A stretch of 64,000 bases of DNA, from positions 204,895,405-204,959,404 of the forward strand of contig OZ018319.1 of assembly GCA_963969495.1 (NCBI GenBank), given 5' to 3'. The DNA is from Ceratothoa steindachneri. Its lineage: Eukaryota > Arthropoda > Malacostraca > Isopoda > Cymothoidae. Numbering within the stretch: position 1 is the stretch's first letter; the number at the start of each line of letters is the position of its first letter. Below are positions 1-15,155 of the stretch, one piece after another. The notes under the pieces are model-generated. The model saw nothing but the letters and a program-made list of their open reading frames with translations, made no database searches and had not been told where the DNA came from. Position numbers and translations under genes: made by a program.

Positions 1-847
1 CGCCAAGCTTAACATCAACAAAGCTCTACTCGAGGTATTTAATGCCTGCCTCAACGTTGGATATTTTCAGACCCAGTTTAAAAGAGCCCATATGATATTC
101 ATACTGAAGCCTAGCAAGCCGAAGAAAGAAATTAAGAGCTATAGAGACCCATCTCTCTGCTGGAAGTCATTGGTAAATTACTTGAACAACTTCTCAATAA
201 CAGACTAAGAACACACCTAGAAACTAACAGTCCATACAAAAATCAACAACATGGCTTCCGAAAGAAACTTGGTACCGAAACGGAATTGGCATTAATTACC
301 AAAATGATTGCTAATGGCAAGGTCAGAAATGGCAATGTAGACGTTTTTTCTGCGAGATGTAGCCTCAGCCTTTGACAAAGTGTGTATGCCAACGCTAAAA
401 AAAGATCAGTGATGTTCGTATGGAGGGAAACCTAAAAAGGATAGTATGAGACTACCTGGAAGGTCGAGCAGCAGTCGTAAGAGTACACGACTTTGAAGAG
501 CAATCATTCAACCTGGAAGCTGGGTTACCACAGAGGTGTTGTCTCAGCCCCGCAATATATGCGGTGAATACCGGCGACCTAGCCCAGTATGCTTGCTAGC
601 CCATGACATAACACAGGTCATTACCAACATTTACAAAAACCCTGTTGATGCTGCAAACGGAACAAGCAGGGCAATTGAAAACATCAATAACTTTGAAAAG
701 GTGAACAAGATCAAGACCAATGTTCATAAGTTCAAAATGATACATATTAGCCGTCGGAAGAGAGTGGACGTGCTGATATGGGATGAATTTTACGTTTACT
801 CCAGAGAAGTCCGGGTACTTGGCCTGAAGTTAACCTCGGACGGGTAA
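1..847 (+). pseudogene. Jockey-clade LINE reverse transcriptase, broken fragment
   Basis: This is a relic of the RT of a non-LTR retrotransposon, the enzyme that copies element RNA into DNA at a nicked target. Translation in several frames gives RT fingers and palm blocks in order: RPISLLEVIGKLLE near 144-185, HGFRKKLGTETE near 250-285, and the catalytic-Asp block RDVASAFDKV near 352-383. Further on there is a Jockey-type post-palm block (TNVHKFKMIHI, then VLGLKLTSDG at about 815-845). The blocks lie in different frames and in-frame stops separate them, so it cannot be expressed. No YxDD box is recognisable. The 5' part lies outside the window. The post-palm block resembles the minus-strand Jockey element at 51.1-51.3 kb. 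The 3' end is cut by a Penelope-like fragment at about 850. Family assignment rests on motif recognition only. Confidence 0.75.
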
Positions 848-856
848 TAATAATAG

Positions 857-1183
857 TATACGGGGGTTTATTCTGTCAAATGTTCAGTTTGCCATAACAA
901 TACTGTTAAATCATTAAGTATACGCTTGACGCAACATAAATACAATATTAGAAGGAGTGAAAGTAACAGTCATATCTCTGTCCATTTATCTGAAAATAGA
1001 CTCCCTATCAATTGGAATTCGGCTAAATTTATTTACAAATCTGATGACTTTGTTCAAAGAAACATTATCGAATGCTCATTCATTAATTACTTGCTTAATT
1101 TTAATATATCCCCCGGTCTCTTTAAACTGGCCCCTGTAATTAAAAGGCTTATTTATCACGAAATTGTCCATTTTAAATCTTAG
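857..1183 (+). pseudogene. Penelope-like element GIY-YIG endonuclease domain, C-terminal end
   Basis: PLEs carry an RT followed by a C-terminal GIY-YIG endonuclease. Here an open frame from Tyr at 857 to the stop at 1181-1183 reads YTGVYSVKCSVC (the GIY half with the usual Cys pair), then SLSIRLTQHKYNIRR and NWNSAKFIYKSDDFVQRNII, which match the family's conserved Arg/His and Glu region. The YIG half is replaced by NNTV, so the catalytic site is incomplete. No RT precedes it; a Jockey fragment abuts it instead, so it is 5'-truncated, as most PLE copies are. About 350 bp of AT-rich 3' sequence follow and end at a (TA)n array at 1532. I am confident of the domain and less so of the exact 5' edge. 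Confidence 0.8.
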
Positions 1184-1528
1184 CCCTTTGATTTATTAAA
1201 TTAGTTATGTTTCTCTTGTTTATTTTATGTATTCATAATTGCGTGTGTATGTACTTAGTTTTGTGATCTAAATGTCTACATTCTTTGCTCACAGTTGAAA
1301 TTTCCGGAAGTAGACTTTAGCTATTTGGTTTTATCCTTCATATTCGCTATCTAAACTCATCTTTGATAATATTTTTCTAGGCTTTGTGCTTTCGTTAAAC
1401 ATAGACGGGGCATCACTCTCTTGTTTCTCATATTTATACCATCTTTGTAAAATTATTCGTTATTCCTTGAGAATGAACTGAAAAAGTTCGAAGTTACTTG
1501 GAATCCGCCTTTCACTTTCTTGATTTTT

Positions 1529-1531
<3 letters not shown>
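1184..1531 (+). other. 3' untranslated tail of the PLE fragment
   Basis: AT-rich sequence without coding potential between the GIY-YIG stop and the (TA)n array. It ends with a structured motif at 1462-1504 (annotated separately) followed about 27 bp later by the array. Taken together with the upstream domain, this is the only place in the window where a protein-identified PLE, its terminal motif and a (TA)n array are all contiguous. Confidence 0.55.
1462..1504 (+). ncRNA. Degenerate hammerhead-like terminal motif of the PLE
   Basis: ATTCC at 1462-1466 pairs with GGAAT at 1500-1504. Inside are TTGAGAA (compare the hammerhead box CTGANGA), a second stem GAACT/AGTTC, and GAAG (compare GAAA). 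The same layout recurs at 37426-37470 on the minus strand with TTGATAA, stem GAACTT/AAGTTC and GAAAG. Hammerhead motifs are known from PLEs, but several core bases differ here, so self-cleavage is doubtful. Confidence 0.4.
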
Positions 1532-1615
<84 letters not shown>

Positions 1616-1616
1616 C

Positions 1617-1656
<40 letters not shown>

Positions 1657-1661
1657 GATTT
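1532..1661. repeat. (TA)n arrays with an embedded palindrome
   Basis: Two (TA)n tracts, 1532-1611 and 1620-1653, are separated by AAATCTGCA. The same nine bases occur inverted after the second tract, so 1612-1661 is a near-perfect 50-bp palindrome with a TA core. Confidence 0.9.
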
Positions 1662-3875
<2,214 letters not shown>

Positions 3876-3877
3876 TA

Positions 3878-5280
3878 TATATATAATTGCTATACCACTC
3901 AGTCATTCTCTCCCATTCGTTTATACATTGTGCTCCATCTACCGAGGAAAGACTTTTAACTCACCTAAAGTCCACACATTCACTTTCTCAAGCAGTGTTC
4001 TGTGGATAAGATTCATAAGTCTTTCCATCCAAATTCACATTTACTCTTTTCACCGAAAAAGAGATTTAAATTCACCGACTCCATTCATTGTTATGATCCT
4101 GTTTCACGTCATGTGCAAAATAAAGTTGCTTTTATCAAGTTGTTTGTAAATCCAAATACGAACTTATTTGGTGAACACCCTCATAAACGAGCTCGAATCC
4201 CAAACTTGGATTCATAAGAAGAAAAGAAATATTTGTTCTAATAAAAAAAAAAATCAAGCTTAACCTCTCGCTCTCGCCACAAGCATCTTCCTCTCTCACT
4301 ACATATATCCCCACATGGGATCTTAGAAATTTCTTTCGCTCTGAAGATGACTTAATACCATGATGAAAGTTAAAACAATATAAACATTAAAGATAATATA
4401 AAGAACTTTTCATAAAGATTTTTCGAAGTTAAATTCTGAGCTATTTAATAACTAAACGGATATACTTGATTAAATATTAGTAATAATAATTCATTAGTGT
4501 AATGTTTTAATTTGATAAAAGACTCCCACAAATTTAGCTTTCTTCAAAAGACTACGTAAAAATTGCCATCATTTTTTTTCCTATACATTATTTAAAACTG
4601 CCCCCGACAAAAAGACTTAACATTTTGATGCACAATGTAAATATAAAGAAAGGTATTAAAACACTCGATAAGCGAAAACATGTACATAGCTTCATTTTCT
4701 CCAATAAAATTTTTAAAGGATCTTTTTGTCTTTTTTAATGTTTAACACCCTCTACCACTCTTTTCCGGGTCTAAATAGGCGCGAAAAAGATAGTGGGAGA
4801 TTTTAAAGAGATACAAAATACGACCTGAGGAAGAACACTACTCGTTATTGGAGCATTGGAGTCAGTATGGTGTTAAAAAGATCTTAGGGATATAAATATA
4901 ATGAAATAAAAGTAAACTTTGATCAAGAAAACCAAGTAGTTTCACTGACATTCACTAATAAAATAAAATTTTCTTTTATTGAATTAAAAAACACGGAAAA
5001 ATTCTAGCGAAAAGACGCGAAATATATTCATTAATGAATCAACTCCGACGACTCTATCCTTCCCCTTCATTTTCAATTCACATAACGCAGTCATCTGAAA
5101 TCTTTAATATTATTGTTTTTATTTGTTTATTATGATCCCATAAAAACGAGTTATTTTAACCTTTCCATTACTTAATATAATAAAAAGTCCATTGTTTTCA
5201 GATTCAAGGTTTTCTTAAATTAGCTAAATTTCAATTAACAAATGAAATTAGCATAATATCATTGGTGAACTTTGCCCTGT
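3878..5280. other. AT-rich sequence, no recognised gene
   Basis: An open frame at 4002-4217 (71 codons) has unbiased-looking composition but no domain I know. At 4341-4376 CTGAAGATGACTTAATACC followed by GATGAAAG resembles the PLE terminal motif seen elsewhere here, but its stems are poor. The rest is AT-rich and featureless. Confidence 0.35.
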
Positions 5281-7619
5281 CTTAACTTAAGGTCAACTGG
5301 GACAACCCTTGAGGGATTAACCGCGCCCTACTGGATTCAGGATTGGAGGGGGATACGAGTCCTTGCTTAAGGTGGTCTAGGAGTGGCCCCAGGCCTGGAG
5401 GTCGCTCAAACTTCAGGCAACTATTCTTGCCCTTGGTAAGACGCGATACTCGGTGCATGTCTTGCATATCGGGTGTGGTGCCAAAGCTTTATACTGGTTA
5501 CCAAGTTTCCTACCAAAATAAGTAAGGTAAGCACGTTTTAAGAAATTTGTAATTTGAGTCCACTTATGAACAACTGTGTATTTTCCGTCTATTTAGCAGA
5601 ATAAATCGAGCATATTTTTGAAAGATCTTCTAACCGAATCCATTTCATTTATCTGCAAACGAACAATACTATTTAGTCCAAAATTGCCGTATGTAAACTC
5701 TTCAGAATTCGTCTATTTAAATAAATAAGAAAGATTTTTGCATCATATAAATAAGAAAATGCCTGCACATGTAAAAAACCTCATGTGGCAATAAATCAAA
5801 AAGTTGACCTGATTGAGCAAAACTAATATGATTTTTGTATTCAGCACATCAGAATTGTCCTAAATCTGCCGGGCGCCAACTGAACAGCTGATGTCGGCAA
5901 AATTCCTTGTAGAATCCCTTCCGACTTGAACCAGGGTCGGGAGGTTTTTATCCCCCAAACCCACAACATTGGGGGGTCATATTCCAGCATCACTCTATTT
6001 TCATTAGAGAAATACCCTATAAAATGCATTTTCCTCGAAATCCAATATGTAACGGGCAGCTTTAGGAAGTTCAAGTTTTCTTTGCGCATCTCACCATTGC
6101 TGCCCCATTTTAGTAAGCTTCAAGTTCCGTATCTGAATACTCGCTTATCCGGGAGATTTTTCTTCATCTCATTAAAGAAAAGCTCCCAAGAATCTCTCTT
6201 GGGTATCGGCTAGGTATTAAATTCGTTACAACTGAACCAGCAGAGGTGTGGTATAAGCCTCGACAACGAAGGGCAACTACTACAGCTATTTTTTAGTGTT
6301 GGCTTATGCGACGTAATTTTGTTCGGTGAAAGCGACAAGCCCCCTCCCCTACTTGAGACAAGACCCATAATCCCAAGATCAATATATAGTTAGATCCTTG
6401 GGCATCTGCGGTCTTTTGGGAACTGGCTGGCTATTGGCTCCCACTTACTTGCCTGTGAGTAAAAGGACTTTTATTATGCCTTTCTCCCCTTAATTTTCCT
6501 ACCTCCTATTTTCTTCATACTGTTTCACTCCCTTTGTTCCTTTCATGCTAGTCATTATGAAGGTTAGTAGCTGAGGCATATATAGTCCCGCCGGGGGTAT
6601 GCCTCTTTTGTGAGGTTTTGGGAGCCCTTGCAGTGGTGCCAGCCCTGTCTCTGTCTTTAAACTAGGGCGTGATGGGTAGGAGTCTACTGTAAGAATTGTA
6701 ACATGCTGGATCCACCATTATTGCTCATTCCAATAATGCATCACGAAAAAAAGTCCTCTATAATGGTAGACAAACTGGCACTGAACATTGATTACTCAAC
6801 GACCCTACTACTCCTTCTCGATCCCTCACACATCCTCCCATCCCGCTTCCCCTAGCTTTCGAAACTAATTATTGCCCCTTCCTTCACTAGTTCCTCATCA
6901 CATCCCGTCTCCTTTCTATCTGTAAATGTCTCTCGCCTCACCTTTTCCAGAAGGTGCAAAGAAGTTGCTCAGGACCAAGGTTCCTAACTTCAAACCCTGA
7001 CTATCATTTAGTTACCTCGTCCCTCAATTTACAATAGTCTGTGTGACCCGGGTAATTGTAAGTTTGATGCCCAGCATTATGTGCATTATACTCTTACTCC
7101 TTGCTTATAACTCAATAGGTTTGGGTACACCAGCTATGCTTACCGAAACATGGTAGCTCTCTGAAAAACCTGTGACTTTGAGTTCCACCCTAAATTCTGC
7201 CATCAAATCTAGGCTTTAAACCTTAAATGGTTATTTTCCTACTTTCTCTTACGTCTATTCCAGAGCAGTCCACTGAAATAATTCTGTATGCTGACTGAGA
7301 GATCATTTTATTTCTTATAAATAAATTCATATCAACCTAGTTTTCTCTGTCTTCAGGATGGCCGTCGAGTTACTTTCCCATCCTCTTCTTCACTTGAATA
7401 AAATCTGGCTATGGATGGCAACTATATGAATCCGGACAATAGTCCGATGTCCTACCCCCCCCACACTTCTCTCTCTCTGCATTAACTTTCATGCAGTGTT
7501 CCTTGGTTGCCCGCTCTTACCTAGCGAGAGTATATTGTATGCTCTACCTATATTTTATATAATAATAATGCTTATTTTGACTCGTTCTATGATCTAATAC
7601 TGCAGTTTCTCATACCCTT
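5281..7619. other. No recognised gene
   Basis: Moderately mixed sequence. Short overlapping frames around 5282-5525 and 5841-6213 lack recognisable domains. The stretch 6200-6800 looks like ageing repeat sequence, but I cannot name a family. Confidence 0.3.
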
Positions 7620-7890
7620 TCTACTTTTAAGAGATTTCAACAGCAGAAACTCTTCCTGGGATGAATGTTGCTCAACTTCCCTTTCCCCTACTCTTCTATA
7701 CCTTAGGATGAATTCTTCTTTGCCGTGTATTAGCACCGACTTGCCCACCTATCACCGTCCTTCTACAGACACCTTTTTCTCTCTTCCATTTTCTCTGAGG
7801 AAGAGCTGCTGTAAATTTCCTGTGGTCTTTCTCAATAAGATTTCGGATAAGGAAACACATCACGGTCGCTATTTCGCTCCTCAGCCTTAG
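7620..7890 (+). pseudogene. Possible LINE endonuclease trace
   Basis: Translation reads LLRDFNSRNSSWDECCSTS, which resembles the GDFN...W block of LINE AP-like endonucleases, and then stays open to 7888. The later SDH block is not evident and no RT is near. It could be a decayed LINE fragment or chance; I see no second supporting motif. Confidence 0.25.
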
Positions 7891-10254
<2,364 letters not shown>

Positions 10255-10280
10255 GATAATGAACTATAACTTCCATGTCA

Positions 10281-10592
10281 ATGCGGTTAGGTAAGAGTAA
10301 TAGTAAAAATCCCTCACTCTGGTAGAAAAGTCTCCTGGAGATGCTTAACCATCTTCACGAGCGCCAACCATATGACCTGGCTACCATCCATTTCTCAAAA
10401 AAGAAAAAATTCAAGAACCCTTTTGCACAGGTTGGCGTTTGTAAATTTACCTAAAAACGAAAGATTGTGAGATCTTCTTCCGGTTATTCACCCTGCCATA
10501 TGGCCAGGGTGAGGAGGGTTGAGGAACTCAAAAAAACTTCGCTAGCGAATTAAAATAAAGGAATTCTTACTATTACCCTTACCTAACCGCAT
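10281..10592. mobile_element. Candidate MITE with 26-bp terminal inverted repeats
   Basis: ATGCGGTTAGGTAAG at 10281 continues for 26 bp and is repeated inverted at 10567-10592 with one mismatch (GAGTAA versus GGGTAA). The 312-bp unit has no coding capacity. No clear target duplication is visible and the superfamily is unknown. The left end lies 26 bp from the (TA)n array. Confidence 0.5.
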
Positions 10593-11326
10593 CCAACTCA
10601 AATCCTCCAACGGCCAAGCAGGCAGATGAGATAACACATTCCGGATTCCAATATCTGCGGGCGGATGAGAGGTTGCTACTCTGGAGAGGACCCAGTCGAC
10701 GCGGTCTCCTCTTCCACTGGGCATCAATCTCCGCAGTGAAGATCGTGGGTTCAATGTTCGTGCGCCAGTGCATCCACGCTAAACAAATCACGCACAGGCG
10801 TACTCGGAAGGAAATCGCCAACGTGAACCTCGACAACCTCGCCCACCTGTTAATGCATCTCCCTACTGTGATAAAAAGTCAAGTATGTGGCGCTAGAATG
10901 GGTGTGATAAGCCGCATGAAAACACATCAAAGATAGAATCCCGGGTACAAGTTATACTCCTCCGCGAGTGGTGCCATGATGATATGTGTATATATTATGA
11001 TGGAGGAGGGGAAGGCTCAAATACCACGGAAAGTTTAATTCAGACGTTTCGCTGTAGACCAGCTTCTTCAAGGAACTGATGTTCTTGGAACATATGTATA
11101 GAAACAAAAGTCGAGGGATGCCTGTGAGAACAATAGTGATCAGGTAGTGAGAGAGGAAATGTATCTGAAAGAGTTAAAAGGGGATAAGAAGAGTTAAAAG
11201 ACGGTGGCTGGTCACCGTTGTGACGTGTTTTAGTGCTTTGCGATAGTGGTGTTGGATTAGACTGGGGCAGGAGGAAGGGCTCGTTGAAAGGAAAAGGCAC
11301 TAATAAAAAAGAAGCGCGATACTCAT
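10593..11326. other. No recognised gene
   Basis: Two overlapping frames of about 85 codons (10579-10836 minus and 10673-10936 plus) are open, but neither shows a domain I recognise. This is the flank of the Gypsy insertion. Confidence 0.35.
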
Positions 11327-12154
11327 TGTCAAATAAGAAACGTTACTCCCCCTTCCCTAGAATCCAACGTCTACCCCTGGCGCCTGAGAAAGATGCATCT
11401 GCACGGCCAGACAGCCACAAGGGAGCAGAGAGAAATTCCGCGCAACGGCTTGATCCGTTTGTGTTTCATTTCTTCGCCGTCTTATCGCCTGTTCGGCGCC
11501 AGATCTACAGCATCGAAGACCTTCACGCAGCCTGTGATGTGCTCACCGAGAATAGCTCCTCCCTCCCCCCGCTGGTATGGCAAGTTAAATGAGATCTCCG
11601 CCCCACTTTGGAGGGCCTCCGGCCAACCGCTCCGGCCGAGGCAGCCCTGTTTTGGTTAGCAACCGCATACAGTCTCGTACACTCTGCCCCGCCTCCAAAC
11701 TGCTTCCAGTTACGAACGTGACGCATCACCTCTACCTGGCCTTGCTCGTACCTAAGGCCAGAGTTGCTGCCTGACAGACGATATACACGGACAGGCATCT
11801 ATCACTCGGGTATCGACTTCGTTCTCGTCTGGAGTACTCCCTCATTTATTTCTTAGTGAGGTCAAAGAAGAAGGAATTTTGCAAGTGGAACTTTGCCACG
11901 CCCCGCGTACATCCGGACTCTCGTCCCCGTCGAGTCATTTCTACCCCCTCCCCCCTGTTTTCTACCCCAGGTCTCATCTTATTTATTTTCATTATTTAAT
12001 TTTGCTTTTAAAATTTTCTTTGAATATAGTAAAGTTATCTCTCTCCAATCCGTTTCTCTAATCCATAAACTTCTAAGAATTGATTACTTAGGCCAACCGC
12101 ACTTGAGATTGATCATTTCTGAAATGCTCCTTTCTGTGGGGTCATCCTACAACA
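11327..12154 (+). repeat. 5' LTR of the Gypsy element
   Basis: Starts TGTCAAATAAG and ends ...CCTACAACA. It aligns through its whole length with 15156-16066, for example at TTTTGCAAGTGGAACTTTGC and CTCTCGTCCCCGTCGAGTC. About 14 bp downstream, TGATGTCAGGC at 12169-12179 resembles the TGGTGTCAGA-type primer-binding sites of many Gypsy elements; that match is tentative. Confidence 0.8.
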
Positions 12155-12604
12155 TCTATATTTTATTCTGATGTCAGGCTTTAAGGGTCACCTGTAGTAT
12201 CTGATCTCATTTCCTTTAGACCTGTGACCTTACCGATTTCCCATTTTCCCTTTTCTGTGCGTATCTTGCATTGAGCTTTGCGACTGTGTGAAACTTTAAC
12301 CCTTTTTAGGCCTCATAAAACGTCGGCCATATTGTAAAGGAGTTAATCTTATTTCTTTTTTTGTATTGTGTTTGTCGTTTTCTTCGTTGCGTATTGGGCA
12401 ACACAGGCTCTCGCTAAATTCCGGAGTGAATATCTCGAGTATAATTAGCAATTCGCGCCCTGCGAAATATTTATCGCTATGTTTCTTTGTTTTTTTAGTG
12501 AAGAATCGTAGGTCCGCCAAAGCCTACCAGCACTTCAGCTGTGCGTCTAAATAATTCCCCCTTTTTTTGTACTGCTTTTCCTAAAAGTTGGTCGAACGTG
12601 ATAA

Positions 12605-13400
12605 ATGTCCTCATTATTTACCACGTTTAAGTTGCATGGAGAGTCGCTTGGGATCAGCGGCAAGGACTTTTTAGCTTATATCCAAGCTGAGGAAAGGACC
12701 GAAAGAGAAGAGAGAATACAAAGTAAAAAAGAAAGAGAAGAGAAGGAACGAGAAGAAAAAAGAAAAGAGAAGGAACGAGAAGAAAGAAAAGGGAAGAATC
12801 CGTCGTCATGAACTTGAAATCAGTAGGAACAGGAGCGAGACGCTGTCCACAGCTCGAGGTCCCAAACTCCGTCTACCCTGTTTTTTAAGCTTCCGGTTTT
12901 CAAGGAAGGCGAGTATTTCGGAGCCTTCTTAATCCACTTCGAGAAAATCTTCGAAATCAACCATTGGGAGATCAATGTTGCCCTTGCTAAATTCCCAACT
13001 CCGAGATATATTCATATCACTCCCCTCGGAGGCAACAATTGATTATTCGACCTTAAAATCGGAGGTACTGGCGGCATATAACATGACCACAGACTTTGAC
13101 CGATCCAAATTCAGACATGCTCGCTTTCAGCCAGGCCAAACATACCGTCAATTTGGGGAAAATCTTCCAGCGTGACCTCAACTTTTGGCTCGATGCTTCT
13201 AAAATCCCGCATGACTACGATGCCCTCGTTGACTTATTTCTGAGAGACTAGTTGTTGCCTGCACTTCCGGCTGAAATCAGATCTTTCGTAAAAGACCGGT
13301 GGTGCACCACATTCAAGGAGGGCACAGAATAGGCTCACATTTATTCAGCAAGCCACAACCTTTATCCGAAAGAAGGGAAGAGAACGGCCACCCTTTCCCC
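12605..13400 (+). pseudogene. Gypsy gag, capsid-like region, broken
   Basis: Gag forms the particle in which reverse transcription occurs. The ATG at 12605 opens a 68-codon frame whose second half is almost entirely Glu, Lys and Arg, a likely charged coiled coil; it stops at 12809. Other frames continue with VFKEGEYFGAFLIHFEKIFE near 12898-12957. At 12975-13175 comes ATIDYSTLKSEVLAAY and FRHARFQPGQTYRQFGENL, the SCAN-like capsid pattern of Gypsy gag. In-frame stops occur near 13250 and 13330. At least two frameshifts and several stops make it non-functional. Confidence 0.75.
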
Positions 13401-13499
13401 AAATCCTAAGCTAAAAAAAGGTAGATTTATCCTGCAAAATGGAAGCAAGTTTTTCAAGGTAACTGGGCCGCCGAAGCCGAAACCACTCTTTTCGTCCGA

Positions 13500-13751
13500 A
13501 TGCCGGGATGTAAAACCGTTCTCTTCATGAAAGACCCCCCCACCACCCCTACGTCAGATTTCCCCAGGAGACCTATTATTTGTTTTTCCTGTGGTGTGGA
13601 GGGTCACGTGAATATAAACTGGCCACAGAACTCTCAATTCAGAAATAACTATTCTTGCCAGGTAAACCAGATCTGTGCCACGTCTGCGCCTCCGTCAACA
13701 CAATCGGAATCTTCTCTTGCCCTAAGCACCTCAGGTCCCGACGGCCACTAG
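13500..13751 (+). pseudogene. Gypsy gag zinc knuckle, last cysteine lost
   Basis: The nucleocapsid zinc knuckle binds element RNA through a CCHC motif. Here the translation reads RPIICFSCGVEGHVNINWP, with the spacing Cx2Cx4Hx4 intact but Trp (codon 13620-13622) in place of the final Cys. A single base change from TGC or TGT would explain it. The residue loss predicts failed zinc binding. It sits between the capsid-like region and the protease, as expected. Confidence 0.8.
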
Positions 13752-13760
13752 GTAAACTAC

Positions 13761-14084
13761 TTGTTAGATAAGAATACCCCTGGAGGCCTTAAGTTCGAAT
13801 CCAGAGCGATTAATTGCTGCCGTGTCTCCACTCTTGTGAGAGATACCGGGTGCACCTGCATAGTGGTGTCAGACAAGCTGCTTGCCCCAGTATCACCGGA
13901 CCATAATAAATTCTCCGTCGTGCACGACTACTTGGGGCGCGCCAATCGGTTACCCATCGTTAAGGGGTGCTACATCGATTGTTTGTACTTCACTGGCTGG
14001 GCAGAAGTAGTAACAGCCCCTATTAAATTTTGTTCAGTCTCCATTGGCCAGTGCCCACGAGGCTCGTGTAGTTCAGTAGTTTAA
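13761..14084 (+). pseudogene. Gypsy aspartic protease remnant
   Basis: The protease matures the Gag-Pol polyprotein. A 107-codon frame contains STLVRDTGCTCIVVSDKLL, with the catalytic DTG at 13842-13850, then hydrophobic strands ending GQCPRGSCSSVV. The domain is plausible in length and its active site is intact, though it is now cut off from gag by stops. Downstream, where RT should start, there are only about 270 bp of unrecognisable sequence. Confidence 0.75.
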
Positions 14085-14351
14085 CCCGTGGTTACCCGTT
14101 CCTAAGTGGTTAAAGATTTGAAAATGCCCTCTCCCCTAGAAACCTCACGTTCTTCTGAATTCAAGGAGGTCATGACTGCAGGCTTTGCAAGGAACTAAAG
14201 GAACTGCAATTCCGTCCAACTCCAGTGGGCTAAGGCCAAGTCAAAAGAGGAAGAGGCCACCTGAGGAGACAAGGTGATCTCCTACCAAGTTACGTGCGGC
14301 TTAATTTATCGTGAATGCTTATAAAACGGTAACCCTAGACGCGAGTATTAT

Positions 14352-14663
14352 GTGTTCCGCGTTTCACACGTTAGTCACATTTTAAGCACTGCCCATGACA
14401 GCCTATTTTCAGGCCATTTTAGTCACATGAAGACCACCCAGATGATCTTCAAATATTTTTACTGGCCAAGCACCCATAAAGAAATCCTTTGCTACTGCAG
14501 GCCTTGCGACATCTGCCAAAAGAAAACTGTCAAAGGACGAGTTAAGCCTGCATCGTTGCAAAGAGGACCCTCTTATCTTAGAGCCGTTTGCATCGGTCGC
14601 AATTCATCTCATCAGGTTAATACCCTTCCTCGAGTGAAGTTCATAGTCACGTGCAAACTTTAG
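14352..14663 (+). pseudogene. Gypsy integrase zinc-binding domain remnant
   Basis: Reads ILSTAHDSLFSGHFSHMKTT, then FKYFYWPSTHKEILCYC and PCDICQKK: the HHCC zinc-binding domain that precedes the integrase catalytic core in Gypsy elements, including the typical YWP. The DDE core that should follow is missing; the frame loses similarity by about 14600. It marks the 3' border of the large internal deletion. Confidence 0.85.
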
Positions 14664-15155
14664 TGGATTTTGCCCCCGGTTTTCCGAAGCCGCGCCGTTA
14701 AAGAATAAAAGAATTTCTTTTGTATATATTCCTGAAGAATTCTTGTAGTTTTGTGTAATGCTTTATAAGAATATGTGTTAGTATTTGTTTTATTATTGTC
14801 TATATATTTTTGATGAGTTCCTTTGATGGTATGTACCTTTTTTTGTATTGTGTGACCTTTCTGTTTTTTTTAATATCCTTGTATGTAAGCACCTGGTTAA
14901 CGAGACTATGTTGACCCCGGCTATTGATAACTATTCCTGTCTTTCTTATTGTATTATTATTTTTTTCTTGATGTTGTTAATTAATAGGAATAGCGAGCAT
15001 TTCCCGAGGCTCCCTTTATTTGAATTATTTTTGTGCAGACCCCTCAGTACCATTCCTTTTGTATTTGTGCCTCTATTGGAAATTGAGCCGTTTAATTACG
15101 CTATATTACTCTGATGCCACTTCCTTCGGAAGCTCCATCTTAGGATGGAAGAATA
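14664..15155 (+). other. Internal 3' region of the Gypsy element
   Basis: AT-rich, no recognised domain. An 88-codon frame at 14848-15114 is hydrophobic but matches nothing I know; an envelope gene cannot be supported. It ends at the polypurine tract 15142-15153. Confidence 0.4.

Noticed and set aside
5282..5525. Possible SINE or small gene
   Set aside because: No polymerase III box pair or tRNA-like fold could be made out, and no A-rich tail follows.
14848..15114. Possible envelope-like ORF in the Gypsy element
   Set aside because: Short, hydrophobic because of T-rich DNA, without signal peptide or cleavage-type features.
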